From positions 372,001 through 436,000 of the forward strand of contig NZ_SRMQ01000001.1 of assembly GCF_004768785.1 (NCBI RefSeq): a stretch of 64,000 nucleotides of DNA, written 5' to 3'. Of this stretch, positions 9,512 to 18,633 are shown piece after piece. Below the pieces are notes generated by a model that saw only the letters and a program-made list of their open reading frames with translations, was not told the origin of the DNA and searched no databases. The translations under genes were made by a program, and so were the position numbers. Position 1 is the stretch's first letter, and the number at the start of each line of letters is the position of its first letter. The stretch is from Caproiciproducens galactitolivorans (GTDB lineage: Bacteria; Bacillota; Clostridia; Oscillospirales; Acutalibacteraceae).

Positions 9512-10720
9512 TTATAAAAGCTTTAATAGGCTTTTATTGACTTCCTGTAAAAACGTTTCGGTATCGACCGTCGTTTTCTTAGGCAGCGTTGAAAGACCGG
9601 CAAGATCGCCAGTCATGATACCATTTTCAATTGTCTGAATGGAGGCTGTTTCAAGCTTTTCCGCAAAGCTGACAAGCTCGGGAAGATGATCGAGCTCGCC
9701 GCGCTTTTTCAGCGCGCCTGTCCAGGCAAAAAGCGTTGCCATTGAGTTGGTGGATGTTTTTTCACCCTTTAAATGCTTATAATAGTGGCGCTGTACAGTC
9801 CCGTGCGCCGCTTCATATTCGTATACTCCTTCGGGAGATACAAGAACGCTCGTCATCATGGCAAGGCTTCCAAACGCGGTTGCGACCATATCGCTCATTA
9901 CATCGCCGTCATAGTTCTTGCAGGCCCAGATATAGCCGCCTTCCGAACGGATAACGCGTGCGACCGCATCGTCAATTAAGGTGTAGAAATAAGTGATGCC
10001 GGCTTCTTCGAATTTTTGTTTGAATTCCGCTTCATACAGGTCGTTGAAAATATCCTTAAAGCGGTGGTCGTATTTTTTCGAAATCGTATCCTTGGTGGAG
10101 AACCACAGATCCTGTTTTGTGCTCAGTGCATACTGAAAACAGGCCTTTGCAAAGCTTTCAATGCTTTGGTCAATATTATGCTGTCCCTGAAGGATACCGG
10201 GCGTTTTAAAATCGTGAACCAGCGCGCGATCTTCGGAGCCGTCCTCTTTTGTCACGACCAGCTCCGCCTTTGCACCGGCAGGAACCGTCATTTCCACATT
10301 GCGGTAAACATCGCCGTAAGCGTGGCGCGCGATGGTGATCGGTTTTTTCCAGTTGCTTACCAGAGGATCGATTCCTTTTACCACGATAGGGGCGCGGAAC
10401 ACGGTGCCGTCCAAGATGGCGCGAATCGTACCGTTCGGTGATTTCCACATTTCCTTCAGATTGTATTCTTTTACCCGGTCGGCGTTCGGCGTGATGGTTG
10501 CGCATTTTACGGCAACACCGTATTTCTTTGTGGCCATTGCAGAATCATAAGTTACTTTATCGTTTGTTGCATCGCGGTTTTTCAAGCCGAGGTCGTAATA
10601 TTCCGTTTTCAGGTCAACATAGGGGAGTATTAAAATATCTTTTATCATCTTCCAGATAATTCTTGTCATTTCGTCGCCGTCCATCTCGACCAGCGGCGTT
10701 GACATCTTAATTTTATTCAT
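9512..10720 (-). CDS. icd: Isocitrate dehydrogenase, homodimeric eukaryote-like type (probably NADP-dependent)
   Basis: Converts isocitrate to 2-oxoglutarate and CO2, presumably reducing NADP+. The 402-residue chain, starting [17 protein letters not shown], is the type found in eukaryotic cytosol or mitochondria and in scattered anaerobes, not the Escherichia coli type. Substrate motifs are visible: [28 protein letters not shown], and the metal-binding [37 protein letters not shown] matches the cofactor loop of the NADP-linked family. GGAGGG precedes the ATG. It lies between acn (33 nt) and rex (30 nt). In a fermenter its likely purpose is glutamate supply rather than a full citric acid cycle. 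No citrate synthase gene is in the window. Confidence 0.95.
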   Translation of the reverse strand: MNKIKMSTPLVEMDGDEMTRIIWKMIKDILILPYVDLKTEYYDLGLKNRDATNDKVTYDSAMATKKYGVAVKCATITPNADRVKEYNLKEMWKSPNGTIRAILDGTVFRAPIVVKGIDPLVSNWKKPITIARHAYGDVYRNVEMTVPAGAKAELVVTKEDGSEDRALVHDFKTPGILQGQHNIDQSIESFAKACFQYALSTKQDLWFSTKDTISKKYDHRFKDIFNDLYEAEFKQKFEEAGITYFYTLIDDAVARVIRSEGGYIWACKNYDGDVMSDMVATAFGSLAMMTSVLVSPEGVYEYEAAHGTVQRHYYKHLKGEKTSTNSMATLFAWTGALKKRGELDHLPELVSFAEKLETASIQTIENGIMTGDLAGLSTLPKKTTVDTETFLQEVNKSLLKLL

Positions 10721-10753
10721 TATGAAAACCCTCCGTTATTTTCGATTTCGGCT

Positions 10754-12691
10754 TTATTTGCCGCTGTTTTCCCGGGTATAATTCAGCAGGCCGCCGGCAA
10801 GAACCATTTTTCGCTGGCGTTCGCTTAACACAGCTTCTGCTTCAAAAGTGGTTCCCTTTGTACGGTTTTTCACTAAAACCGTTGTCCCGCTTTCAATTTC
10901 CTTGCGGATATCCGGAAGCTCCAACTCGTCCATCTGGTCGACGGCGTCATAATCTTTTTCGTTTTTGAACATTAGGGGGATAATACCCGCGTTGGCCAGA
11001 TTCGCGCAATGGATCCGCGCGAAACTTTTCGCAATGACCGCTTTGATGCCGAGGTACAGCGGAACCAGCGCCGCATGCTCACGGGAAGAACCCTGCCCGT
11101 AATTCGCGCCGCCGATGATAATGCCCTTTCCGTTGTGCCTGCACCGTTCGGGGAATTCCTTATCGCATACGGCGAAACAGAAATTGGAAAGGTAAGGAAT
11201 ATTGGAACGGTACGGAAGAATTTTTGAACCGGCGGGCATGATATGATCGGTCGAAATGTTATCGCCGACCTTTAAGAGGGCTTTTGCCGCAATGCTTTGC
11301 GGAAGCGCTGTTGTTACGGGGAATTCCTTGATATTTGGCCCGCGAAGGATTTCAACATCCTTGGCTTCGCTTTCGCTGGCAGGCGGAACAATCAGATTAT
11401 CATTTATATAGAAATGTTCGGGCATTTCTACGGGCTTTTCTTTTCCAAGTGTACGCGGATCGGTCAGCACGCCAGTAATAGCGGAAGCCGCGGCGGTTTC
11501 CGGGCTGACCAGGTAAATCTGCGCGTTGGCCGTACCAGAGCGGCCTTCGAAATTTCGGTTAAATGTACGAAGGGAAATACCGGCTGAGTTCGGGGACTGC
11601 CCCATTCCAATGCATGGTCCGCACGCGCATTCCAGAATACGCGCACCGGCGGAAATTAGGTCGGCAAGCGCGCCGTTTTGCGCAAGCATGGTGTAAACCT
11701 GCTTGGAACCGGGCGCAATTGCAAGGCTGACATTGGGATTGATTGTTTTCCCTTTCAAAATAGAAGCAACGAGCATTAAATCGCGGTAGGAAGAGTTTGT
11801 GCAGGAGCCGATGCACACCTGATCAATCTTCATTTCACCGAGTTCCTCGACCTTTTTCACTTTGTCAGGGCTGTGCGGGCACGCCGCCATCGGCACGAGC
11901 TCGGACAAATTGATTGTAATGGTTTCGTCGTAGACCGCGTCGTCGTCCGGCTTCAGTTCAATCCAATCTTTTTCCCGGCCCTGCGCCTTTAAAAATTCTC
12001 TTGTGATTTCATCCGACGGAAAAATAGAGGTCGTCGCGCCGAGCTCCGCGCCCATATTCGTAATGGTTGCGCGCTCCGGAACACTCAAGGTGGCGATGCC
12101 TTCCCCGCCGTATTCTACCACTTTTCCCACGCCGCCTTTTACGGTCAGTATCCGCAGAACCTCCAGAATAATATCCTTTGCGGAAACCCATGGGGAAAGT
12201 TTTCCGGTCAAATTAATCCGCAGCATTTTCGGCATAGTAATGTAATATGCGCCGCCGCCCATGGCAACCGCGACGTCAAGGCCGCCCGCGCCCATGGCAA
12301 GCATTCCGATGCCGCCTCCGGTCGGGGTATGGCTGTCGGAGCCGATTAATGTTTTTCCCGGAATGCCGAACCGTTCCAAATGGACTTGGTGACAGATGCC
12401 GTTGCCCGGCCTAGAAAAATAAATTCCGTGCTTTTTCGCAACGGATTGAATAAAGCGGTGGTCGTCGGCGTTTTCAAAGCCGGTCTGGAGGGTATTGTGA
12501 TCGATATAGGCCACGGAACGTTCCGTTTTTACACGAGGAACGCCCATCGCTTCGAATTCCAGATAAGCCATCGTTCCGGTGGCATCCTGCGTCAGAGTCT
12601 GATCTATTTTTAAACCGATTTCACTGCCTGGTGTCATTTCTCCGCTCAAAAGATGAGACTGAATGATTTTTTGTGCTAGTGTCAGGCCCAT
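10754..12691 (-). CDS. acn: Aconitate hydratase (single-chain, LeuC/LeuD-like, Aquifex type)
   Basis: Isomerises citrate to isocitrate using a [4Fe-4S] cluster. The 645-residue chain is shorter than AcnA/AcnB (about 890) and fits the compact class often called Aquifex-type aconitase. The cluster cysteines are visible in IGSCTNSS (about residue 297) and in CACGPCIGMG (about 359-362). SDSHTPTGGGIGMLAMGAGG marks the active site region. The swivel domain (from about 480) has NISTDHIMPAG and GANYGQGSSREHAAL, which carries the catalytic serine-arginine pair. GGGAGG precedes ATG 12691. It is the first gene of acn-icd-rex, driven by a good promoter at 12733-12761. Confidence 0.95.
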   Translation of the reverse strand: MGLTLAQKIIQSHLLSGEMTPGSEIGLKIDQTLTQDATGTMAYLEFEAMGVPRVKTERSVAYIDHNTLQTGFENADDHRFIQSVAKKHGIYFSRPGNGICHQVHLERFGIPGKTLIGSDSHTPTGGGIGMLAMGAGGLDVAVAMGGGAYYITMPKMLRINLTGKLSPWVSAKDIILEVLRILTVKGGVGKVVEYGGEGIATLSVPERATITNMGAELGATTSIFPSDEITREFLKAQGREKDWIELKPDDDAVYDETITINLSELVPMAACPHSPDKVKKVEELGEMKIDQVCIGSCTNSSYRDLMLVASILKGKTINPNVSLAIAPGSKQVYTMLAQNGALADLISAGARILECACGPCIGMGQSPNSAGISLRTFNRNFEGRSGTANAQIYLVSPETAAASAITGVLTDPRTLGKEKPVEMPEHFYINDNLIVPPASESEAKDVEILRGPNIKEFPVTTALPQSIAAKALLKVGDNISTDHIMPAGSKILPYRSNIPYLSNFCFAVCDKEFPERCRHNGKGIIIGGANYGQGSSREHAALVPLYLGIKAVIAKSFARIHCANLANAGIIPLMFKNEKDYDAVDQMDELELPDIRKEIESGTTVLVKNRTKGTTFEAEAVLSERQRKMVLAGGLLNYTRENSGK

Positions 12692-12715
12692 TATCTTAAT
12701 TTCCTCCCAATCGTT

Positions 12716-12733
12716 ATGTTAAATATATAACTA
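12716..12733. promoter_or_regulatory. Candidate Rex operator at the acn promoter
   Basis: The 18-bp stretch matches the Clostridial Rex pattern TTGTTAA-N4-TTAACAA at 11 of 14 defined positions (half-sites ATGTTAA and ATAACTA). It covers the region from the -10 box to about +10, where a repressor would block transcription. The match is by eye against a remembered consensus. Confidence 0.45.
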
Positions 12734-12761
12734 TTATCTAATAAAAAATTGGAATTGTCAA
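12733..12761 (-). promoter_or_regulatory. SigmaA promoter of acn-icd-rex
   Basis: Minus strand: TTGACA (12756-12761), 17-nt spacer, GATAAT (12733-12738). The predicted start is near 12726, about 35 nt before the acn ATG. Confidence 0.8.
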
Positions 12762-12815
12762 TGTATCCGTTCATATTGGGTCATATTACTTATTATTTCT
12801 TGCGCCTTTCTTTTC

Positions 12816-12844
12816 TTGCTGAATACCGCAACAAATGTTATAAT
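12816..12844 (+). promoter_or_regulatory. SigmaA promoter of the TepA-like gene
   Basis: TTGCTG (12816-12821), 17-nt spacer, TATAAT (12839-12844). Divergent from the acn promoter, back to back, 55 bp apart between the two -35 boxes. Confidence 0.7.
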
Positions 12845-12928
12845 AAAAACTGATATTCTGAAAGAAATATTTTCGTGTATGAGAATCGCCTTCTTACGGT
12901 ACAATAATGCAGTAGGGAGGTGCGGAAT

Positions 12929-13750
12929 TTGAATCCGAAAGATCGTTCAGAAAATGAAAAGGATATCAAAGAAGCGGAAAAAAATGAAAAACAAACCAAC
13001 CAGATCGTCGATACCGGTTCCGTCATTACCGGAAACGGAAAGTACCGCATTCACTGCCTGACCATTATTGGGCAGATCGAGGGGCATTTTATTCTTCCTT
13101 CTCAAAATAAAACAACAAAATACGAGCATGTCATTCCTTTGCTTGTCGCAATAGAGGAAGATCCCGCCATCGACGGTCTTCTTATCATATTAAATACGGT
13201 GGGCGGCGACGTGGAGGCAGGCCTTGCTTTGGCGGAGCTGGTGGCCGGGATGCGCAAGCCGACTGTTTCGCTGGTGCTTGGGGGAGGGCATTCCATCGGG
13301 GTGCCGCTTGCCGTTGCGGCAAAGCGCTCTTTTATTGCGCCGAGCGCGACAATGACCATTCATCCGGTGCGCATGAACGGAATGCTTCTGGGCGTGCCGC
13401 AGACGCTGGAGTACTTTCAGCGCATGCAGGAACGCATTACCCGGTTTGTTACAAGGAATTCCAAAATTACGGCGGAGCGGTTCCATGAGCTTTCCATGAA
13501 TACCCAGGAACTGGTAATGGATGTCGGCACCATTCTGGACGGCAACGATGCGGTTGCCGAGGGATTGATCGATTCGCTTGGAAGTCTTTCGGATGCGATT
13601 GACTATCTTTACGGTATGATTGATCGATATAAAGCGGATAAAATACAGGGAAGCAAACCGCAGCGGAAAAAAGCGGAAGTGAAAACCAGAAGAGTACGCG
13701 AAAAGCGAAGCGAATCGCCGGCTGCAGATAATATGGAATATCTTTCCTGA
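12929..13750 (+). CDS. TepA/YmfB-like ClpP-fold serine protease
   Basis: A 273-residue ClpP-superfamily protein. The first 30 residues are highly charged. The ClpP-like core has [14 protein letters not shown], the nucleophile Ser122 in [14 protein letters not shown] and His145 in [11 protein letters not shown], followed by [14 protein letters not shown]. The C-terminal tail is rich in Lys and Arg. The Bacillus homologue (TepA/YmfB) was named for enhancing translocation; its true substrate is unclear, and the gene often lies beside ftsK/spoIIIE, as it nearly does here. The start is taken as TTG 12929, because TAGGGAGG (12913-12920) lies 8 nt upstream and overlaps the alternative GTG at 12920. 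Confidence 0.88.
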   Translation: MNPKDRSENEKDIKEAEKNEKQTNQIVDTGSVITGNGKYRIHCLTIIGQIEGHFILPSQNKTTKYEHVIPLLVAIEEDPAIDGLLIILNTVGGDVEAGLALAELVAGMRKPTVSLVLGGGHSIGVPLAVAAKRSFIAPSATMTIHPVRMNGMLLGVPQTLEYFQRMQERITRFVTRNSKITAERFHELSMNTQELVMDVGTILDGNDAVAEGLIDSLGSLSDAIDYLYGMIDRYKADKIQGSKPQRKKAEVKTRRVREKRSESPAADNMEYLS

Positions 13751-13755
13751 CCATG

Positions 13756-13797
13756 GATGAAGAATGAAAATGAGAAATTCAATATTCATTCTTCATC
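13756..13797. repeat. 13-bp perfect inverted repeat between tepA-like gene and uppP
   Basis: GATGAAGAATGAA (13756-13768) and its exact complement (13785-13797), 16-nt loop. The stem is AT-rich and followed by TTAAATTTA, so it is a poor terminator. The sequence style (AATGAAAATGAG, AATATTCATTC) resembles AT-rich dispersed intergenic repeats of Clostridiales. Confidence 0.6.
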
Positions 13798-13825
13798 TTA
13801 AATTTACATAGGGGGATTATTGTTC

Positions 13826-14758
13826 ATGACGGTACTGCAAGCAATCATACAGGGAATTATACAAGGTGCAACGGAATTTTTGCCGGTTTCCAGCAGCGGG
13901 CATTTATCACTTGCACAGCATTTTATGGGCGTACAGGTACCTGGCCTCTTTTTTGATGTTATGTTACATATTGGTACGCTGTTAGCGGTTCTGGTGGTTT
14001 ATTACCGGCTGGTCGGCCGGCTTATCTGCGAATTTTTTCTTACAGTCCGCGACCTTTTTACGGGTCGGTTCAAATGGAGTAAAATGAATCCGGACCGACG
14101 GATGCTAATTATGCTGATCATTGGCCTTATGCCTCTCTTCCTTTTGTTTTTACCTGTTCCCGGAACAAGCATGAAGCTAAAGGACTTTGCGGATCGATGG
14201 GCGTCCGATAGTGACATCGTTATCGAAGGCGCTGCGTTGGTGATTACGAGCATTTTGCTGACATTTGGCATTATGACAGGCGACCGTTCGGACGCTCGTC
14301 ATGCGAGGAACGGGCGCACCGGCGGCAGAAAACAGTTCAATGCACCGGATGCGCTTACCGTTGGACTGGTCCAGTGCGTTGCCGCCGTATTTCCCGGACT
14401 TTCCCGCTCCGGTTCCACGCTTTCTGCCGGACTGATACGCGGCGTGAATCGTCAGACGGCTCTCGACTATTCTTTTGTAATCGGGATCCCCTCCATTCTG
14501 GCTGCGGCGGTTCTAGAACTGAAGGACGCGGTGCATGAGCCAATGGGAATTTCCATGGCGGCGATCCTTGCGGGCGTGATTACGTCCGCGGTTGTGGGCT
14601 TTCTGGCAATTAAGCTTCTTCGCTGGATGGTTACTACCAATAAATTACATATCTTTGTTATGTACACGTTTGTTTTAGGCGTTACCGTTTTGGTACTTGG
14701 CATTATGGAGCATCACACCGGTGTGAACGCAATTACCGGTGCGGCTCTGCAATTTTAA
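13826..14758 (+). CDS. uppP: Undecaprenyl-diphosphatase (BacA family)
   Basis: An integral membrane enzyme of 310 residues that removes a phosphate from undecaprenyl diphosphate to recycle the lipid carrier for peptidoglycan and other cell-wall polymers. Both signature motifs are present: QGATEFLPVSSSGH near the N-terminus and VAAVFPGLSRSGSTLSAG around residue 190, with about eight hydrophobic helices. A short charged loop (GDRSDARHARNGRTGGRK) lies before the second motif. ATG 13826 is chosen over TTG 13820 for its better distance from the GGGGG site at 13811-13815. Overproduction of such enzymes gives bacitracin tolerance in known species. It precedes ftsK by 49 nt and may share a transcript. 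Confidence 0.96.
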   Translation: MTVLQAIIQGIIQGATEFLPVSSSGHLSLAQHFMGVQVPGLFFDVMLHIGTLLAVLVVYYRLVGRLICEFFLTVRDLFTGRFKWSKMNPDRRMLIMLIIGLMPLFLLFLPVPGTSMKLKDFADRWASDSDIVIEGAALVITSILLTFGIMTGDRSDARHARNGRTGGRKQFNAPDALTVGLVQCVAAVFPGLSRSGSTLSAGLIRGVNRQTALDYSFVIGIPSILAAAVLELKDAVHEPMGISMAAILAGVITSAVVGFLAIKLLRWMVTTNKLHIFVMYTFVLGVTVLVLGIMEHHTGVNAITGAALQF

Positions 14759-14807
14759 GGGTATACGGAAAACATACGGAATACTAAAATTATAAGGTGA
14801 GAAATTA

Positions 14808-17303
14808 GTGGCAAATCGGAAACATAGTGTAAAAAAGAAAGCACCCGCCCGCGCGGGCCGTACGCCAAAAGCGCAGCATATGGCCAAAAACGCGGAAAAA
14901 AAACCGACTAGGGATCCAGAATATAAAAAGCAGCGCAATCAGATTAACGCGATTGTGATATTTGCTGCGTCCATTTTAATGGCTTGCCTTGTCCTGATCC
15001 CGGGCGACCATATCTGGCTTTGGTGCCACAACGCGCTCTTGGGTTTGTTTGGAAGCTGCGCCATTATCTGGCCGATTTTATTGTTTTACATATCGATTGT
15101 CACCGCTTTAGAACGTCAGAACCATTGGCTTGGCGGCAGGGTCGTTCTAATGGTGGTAATCATTACCCTGTTTTGTTCGGCGGTCTATATTTTTTCCGCT
15201 TCGGATAAAGCGTCGCTGCAATCGCTGCAAAACCAGCTTGTGAAACTTTATAATTTGGGGATGCAGCGCTCCGGCGCGGGCCTATTTGGTGGTTTGTTCG
15301 GAATCCCCATTGTCGCGGCGCTCGGTTCCGTCGGCGCGAAAATTGTGATCATCTTGGCCCTTTTCGTAGCGATTATGATTTTAACCGGAACCAGCCTCAT
15401 ACAGCTCTTCCGTGCGATAACGAAACCGGCCGACATGGTTGCCGCGAATCTTAGCAATGCATATGAGCAGCGGGCGATTGAACGCGCCCGTAAGGAAAAT
15501 GCGTATATTGACATTCCTCTCGACGAGGAGGATATTACGCAGCGCCTGAAGGCAAAGAACAAAAAAGGGAAAAATGAAAAGCTCGATCAGCTGGAAAAAG
15601 TGTTCGGGGTGAAAGAACCGGTTGTCGAGAAAGTGGAAAACAATCCGGCTTCCGTGCCGGATTCCGGCGAAAAACCAGAGCCTTCGGCGGCTGTTCTTGA
15701 AGCGGTGAAGAAGTCCGCGCCCAAGCCTGAAAAAGCAAAGCCACCTGTCGGCGCTTCCATGCAGATGACGATGTTTGCCGACGAACCGCCGCAGGACGGA
15801 TCGTACCATTTCCCGCCGATCACGATGCTGGAAACAACGAAGGTGACAAACGAACAGGAAATTGCAGAGGAATTGAAAACCAACAGCCGGATGCTGGTGG
15901 AAACGCTGAAAAGCTTTGGTGTTCAGACAAAAATTGTGGACATCAGCCGCGGACCGGCGGTAACGCGTTATGAACTGCAACCTGCCGCAGGTGTGAAAAT
16001 CAGTAAAATTACGAATTTATCGGATGATATCGCCATGAATCTGGCCGCTTCGGGCGTGCGTATTGAAGCGCCTATTCCGGGCAAGGCCGCCGTCGGAATT
16101 GAGGTTCCGAATAAAAAAGTCAGTATTGTGCGTATGCGGGAGCTGATCGAATCCAACAGCTTCTGTACCGCCAAGAGCCGCCTTACCGTCGTCCTAGGGC
16201 GCGATATTGCGGGCGAGGTAGCGACGGCGGATCTGGCAAAAATGCCCCACCTGCTAATTGCCGGCTCAACCGGTTCGGGAAAATCGGTATGCATCAATTC
16301 ATTTATTATCAGTCTTTTATATAAGGCCACCCCGGAAGAAGTGCGGTTTTTGATGATCGACCCGAAGGTTGTTGAGCTTGGCATTTATAATGGAATCCCG
16401 CAGCTTTTGGTTCCGGTTGTCACCGATCCGCGCAAGGCGGCGGGTGCTTTGGGTTGGGCGGTGAACGAAATGCTGAAGCGTTACAAAATTTTTGCAGAGA
16501 AAAATGTCCGCGATCTGAACGGTTACAATACGCTGGCTGCTTCCAACGGGTATAAGGACGAAAACGGCCAGCCCATGCCGCGTCTTCCGCAGATTGTAAT
16601 TATTATTGACGAGCTGGCGGATTTGATGATGGCTGCGCCGAATGAGGTGGAGGATTCCATCTGCCGTTTGGCACAGATGGCGCGCGCTGCGGGCATGCAC
16701 CTCCTGATTGCGACGCAGCGTCCGTCCGTCGATGTTATTACGGGTATTATCAAAGCGAACATACCAAGCCGGATCGCGTTTGCCGTATCCTCACAGGTTG
16801 ACTCCCGCACCATTCTGGATATGGGCGGAGCGGAAAAGCTGCTGGGCCGGGGCGATATGCTGTTTTCACCGGTCGGTTCGCAAAAACCGATTCGTATACA
16901 GGGGTGTTTTGTAAGCGATAGTGAAATTGAATCCGTGGTTAACTATGTCAAGAAAACACAGGAAGCCGGGTACGATAAGGATATAGCGGAGGAAATCGAG
17001 AAAAACGCCGTTGCGGAAAAGGACAGTAGTTCCGACGGCGCGCTTGGAGAAGATACCGACCCGATGATACCCGAAGCCATAAAATGCGTTGTGGAAGCTG
17101 GACAGGCCTCCACCTCCCTCCTCCAGCGTCGTCTGCGCCTTGGTTACGCTCGGGCAGGCAGATTGATCGATGAAATGGAACAAATGGGAGTTGTGGGTCC
17201 TCACGAAGGCTCAAAGCCGCGCCAGGTGCTAATTACCTATCAGCAGTGGCTGGAAATGACCATGCAACAGGCCGACAAAAAAGAAAGCGAAGAGCAAAAA
17301 TAA
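14808..17303 (+). CDS. ftsK: DNA translocase FtsK/SpoIIIE
   Basis: Pumps chromosomal DNA through the closing septum at division and, in spore formers, into the forespore. The 831-residue chain has a basic N-terminus, four membrane helices (about 45-200), a Pro/Glu-rich linker, then the RecA-like motor from about residue 340: Walker A GSTGSGKS, Walker [11 protein letters not shown] and the arginine-finger region [21 protein letters not shown]. The C-terminal gamma winged helix (from [18 protein letters not shown] to about PRQVLI) reads orienting DNA sequences in known family members. The GTG start at 14808 follows AAGGTGA (14794-14800) by 7 nt. Whether it is the vegetative FtsK or the sporulation SpoIIIE cannot be told from sequence alone. 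Confidence 0.97.
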   Translation: MANRKHSVKKKAPARAGRTPKAQHMAKNAEKKPTRDPEYKKQRNQINAIVIFAASILMACLVLIPGDHIWLWCHNALLGLFGSCAIIWPILLFYISIVTALERQNHWLGGRVVLMVVIITLFCSAVYIFSASDKASLQSLQNQLVKLYNLGMQRSGAGLFGGLFGIPIVAALGSVGAKIVIILALFVAIMILTGTSLIQLFRAITKPADMVAANLSNAYEQRAIERARKENAYIDIPLDEEDITQRLKAKNKKGKNEKLDQLEKVFGVKEPVVEKVENNPASVPDSGEKPEPSAAVLEAVKKSAPKPEKAKPPVGASMQMTMFADEPPQDGSYHFPPITMLETTKVTNEQEIAEELKTNSRMLVETLKSFGVQTKIVDISRGPAVTRYELQPAAGVKISKITNLSDDIAMNLAASGVRIEAPIPGKAAVGIEVPNKKVSIVRMRELIESNSFCTAKSRLTVVLGRDIAGEVATADLAKMPHLLIAGSTGSGKSVCINSFIISLLYKATPEEVRFLMIDPKVVELGIYNGIPQLLVPVVTDPRKAAGALGWAVNEMLKRYKIFAEKNVRDLNGYNTLAASNGYKDENGQPMPRLPQIVIIIDELADLMMAAPNEVEDSICRLAQMARAAGMHLLIATQRPSVDVITGIIKANIPSRIAFAVSSQVDSRTILDMGGAEKLLGRGDMLFSPVGSQKPIRIQGCFVSDSEIESVVNYVKKTQEAGYDKDIAEEIEKNAVAEKDSSSDGALGEDTDPMIPEAIKCVVEAGQASTSLLQRRLRLGYARAGRLIDEMEQMGVVGPHEGSKPRQVLITYQQWLEMTMQQADKKESEEQK

Positions 17304-17403
17304 AGCTGTTTGTCGGCAGCGCGGCGTTCTGATGGCGGGCAGGCTTGTTTACGCAGCTTTTGATGTGGTGCGCTATACGTTCAAAGCGGGAGGAAGCGCG
17401 GAA

Positions 17404-18327
17404 ATGGAGCAGCAAAAAAACAGCAAAAAAGTGCTGAAAATAACCCTGCTGGTATTTTTGGCGGTTGGCCTGCTTGTTTCCTTCCTCCCGTTTGGCACGG
17501 AGGCTTCCTGGCGGCATATCTTCCGTTTCTTCGGTTTAACGGATTTTGCCGCGGCTGCGGACAATGCTCCGCTTTCCATACATGTGCTGGACGTTGGGAA
17601 AGCGGACAGTATCTTTGTTGCCTGCGAAGGGAAATATATGCTTGTTGACGGAGGAACGCAGGACTGCGGCGAGGGGATTGCGGAGTATCTCGATCGGCGG
17701 GATGTGAAAAAACTGGATTTCGTTTTTAACACGCACCCGGACGCAGACCATATCGGCGGCCTTGGCTATATCATCCGTCATTATCAGGTCGGAAGCTATT
17801 TTGCTCCTGATGTTCCCCAAAACCTTATACCGCAGGGGGAGGAATATGCCGCTGTGCAGACTGCCCTCAGGCAAACGGATACTGCGGGGCGAAGCCCTTT
17901 CTGCGGCGAATCCATGCAGTTAGGGAGTTTAAAAATAAAAGTGCTCGCGCCGGTTAAAACCGGGGACAGCACGAATAACAATTCGATTATTTTAATGCTT
18001 ACTTTTGGAAAAAACCGGTTCCTGTTAATGGGCGATGCGGAGAAGGAAGAGGAGCGGGATCTTATGGAAAAATGGGAAAACCTTTCCGCAAATGTGCTGA
18101 AAATTGGCCACCATGGCAGCTCCACTTCCACTTCGGAACCGTTTTTGCGTGCGGTTCAGCCGAATTTTGCGGTGATTTCCGTGGCCCGCGATACCAGCCG
18201 CCTGCCCAAAAGGGATGTGCTGAAAAGATTGTGGGACGCGAACATTCCGGTGTATCGGACTGATGTAAGCGGTACGCTTGTTTTTATGAGCGACGGGGAG
18301 AAAATTACTGTTTTAACAGAAAAGTAG
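17404..18327 (+). CDS. ComEC-like metallo-beta-lactamase-fold hydrolase, membrane anchored
   Basis: A 307-residue protein with one membrane helix near the N-terminus (KITLLVFLAVGLLVSFLPFG), so the catalytic domain should face outside. The beta-lactamase fold starts at LSIHVLDVGKADSIFV and has the metal motif THPDADHIGG, MGDAEKEEE and GHHGSSTSTSEPFL. These match the C-terminal domain of ComEC, the DNA-uptake channel nuclease, but the channel part is absent. Family members are thought to act on nucleic acids or phosphodiesters; the substrate is unknown. ATG 17404 is chosen because GGGAGGA lies at 17388-17394. It is followed 31 nt later by a DUF3006 gene, a frequent companion. Confidence 0.9.
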   Translation: MEQQKNSKKVLKITLLVFLAVGLLVSFLPFGTEASWRHIFRFFGLTDFAAAADNAPLSIHVLDVGKADSIFVACEGKYMLVDGGTQDCGEGIAEYLDRRDVKKLDFVFNTHPDADHIGGLGYIIRHYQVGSYFAPDVPQNLIPQGEEYAAVQTALRQTDTAGRSPFCGESMQLGSLKIKVLAPVKTGDSTNNNSIILMLTFGKNRFLLMGDAEKEEERDLMEKWENLSANVLKIGHHGSSTSTSEPFLRAVQPNFAVISVARDTSRLPKRDVLKRLWDANIPVYRTDVSGTLVFMSDGEKITVLTEK

Positions 18328-18358
18328 TTTAATAAAAGAAAATAAAGGGGAATGTGTT

Positions 18359-18580
18359 ATGAGAACCTTGATCATCGACCGTTTTGAAGGCACCTATGCT
18401 ATTTGCGAGGACAAGGATCAGAAATTTTTTGCAATCGAGGTTTCCGAGCTGCCGGAGGGGGTGCGTGAGGGTGACGTGCTCGACGTAAACGATGCGGAGG
18501 GTACGGTGAGCATTAATGCGGAGGCAACCAAGCAGAGGCGCTCAAAGGCCAAAAAATTGCAGGACAAGTTGTTTTCTTAA
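18359..18580 (+). CDS. DUF3006 family small protein
   Basis: A 73-residue cytosolic protein with the DUF3006 pattern: a short beta-barrel start (LIIDRFEGTYAICED), LPEGVREGDVLDV, and a charged Lys/Arg-rich helical tail. The function is unknown. Genes of this family often follow ComEC-like beta-lactamase-fold genes, as here, so it may belong functionally with the upstream hydrolase. AAAGGGG (18344-18350) precedes the ATG. Confidence 0.85.
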   Translation: MRTLIIDRFEGTYAICEDKDQKFFAIEVSELPEGVREGDVLDVNDAEGTVSINAEATKQRRSKAKKLQDKLFS

Positions 18581-18591
18581 TCAATTGCTTA

Positions 18592-18619
18592 TTGATCGTT
18601 TATGGGGCTCTTATACAAT
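18592..18619 (+). promoter_or_regulatory. Possible promoter of the SEDS gene
   Basis: TTGATC (18592-18597), 16-nt spacer, TACAAT (18614-18619). Only 15 nt separate the -10 from the ATG, so the leader would be very short. Confidence 0.4.
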
Positions 18620-18633
18620 AAAAAGGGGAAACT

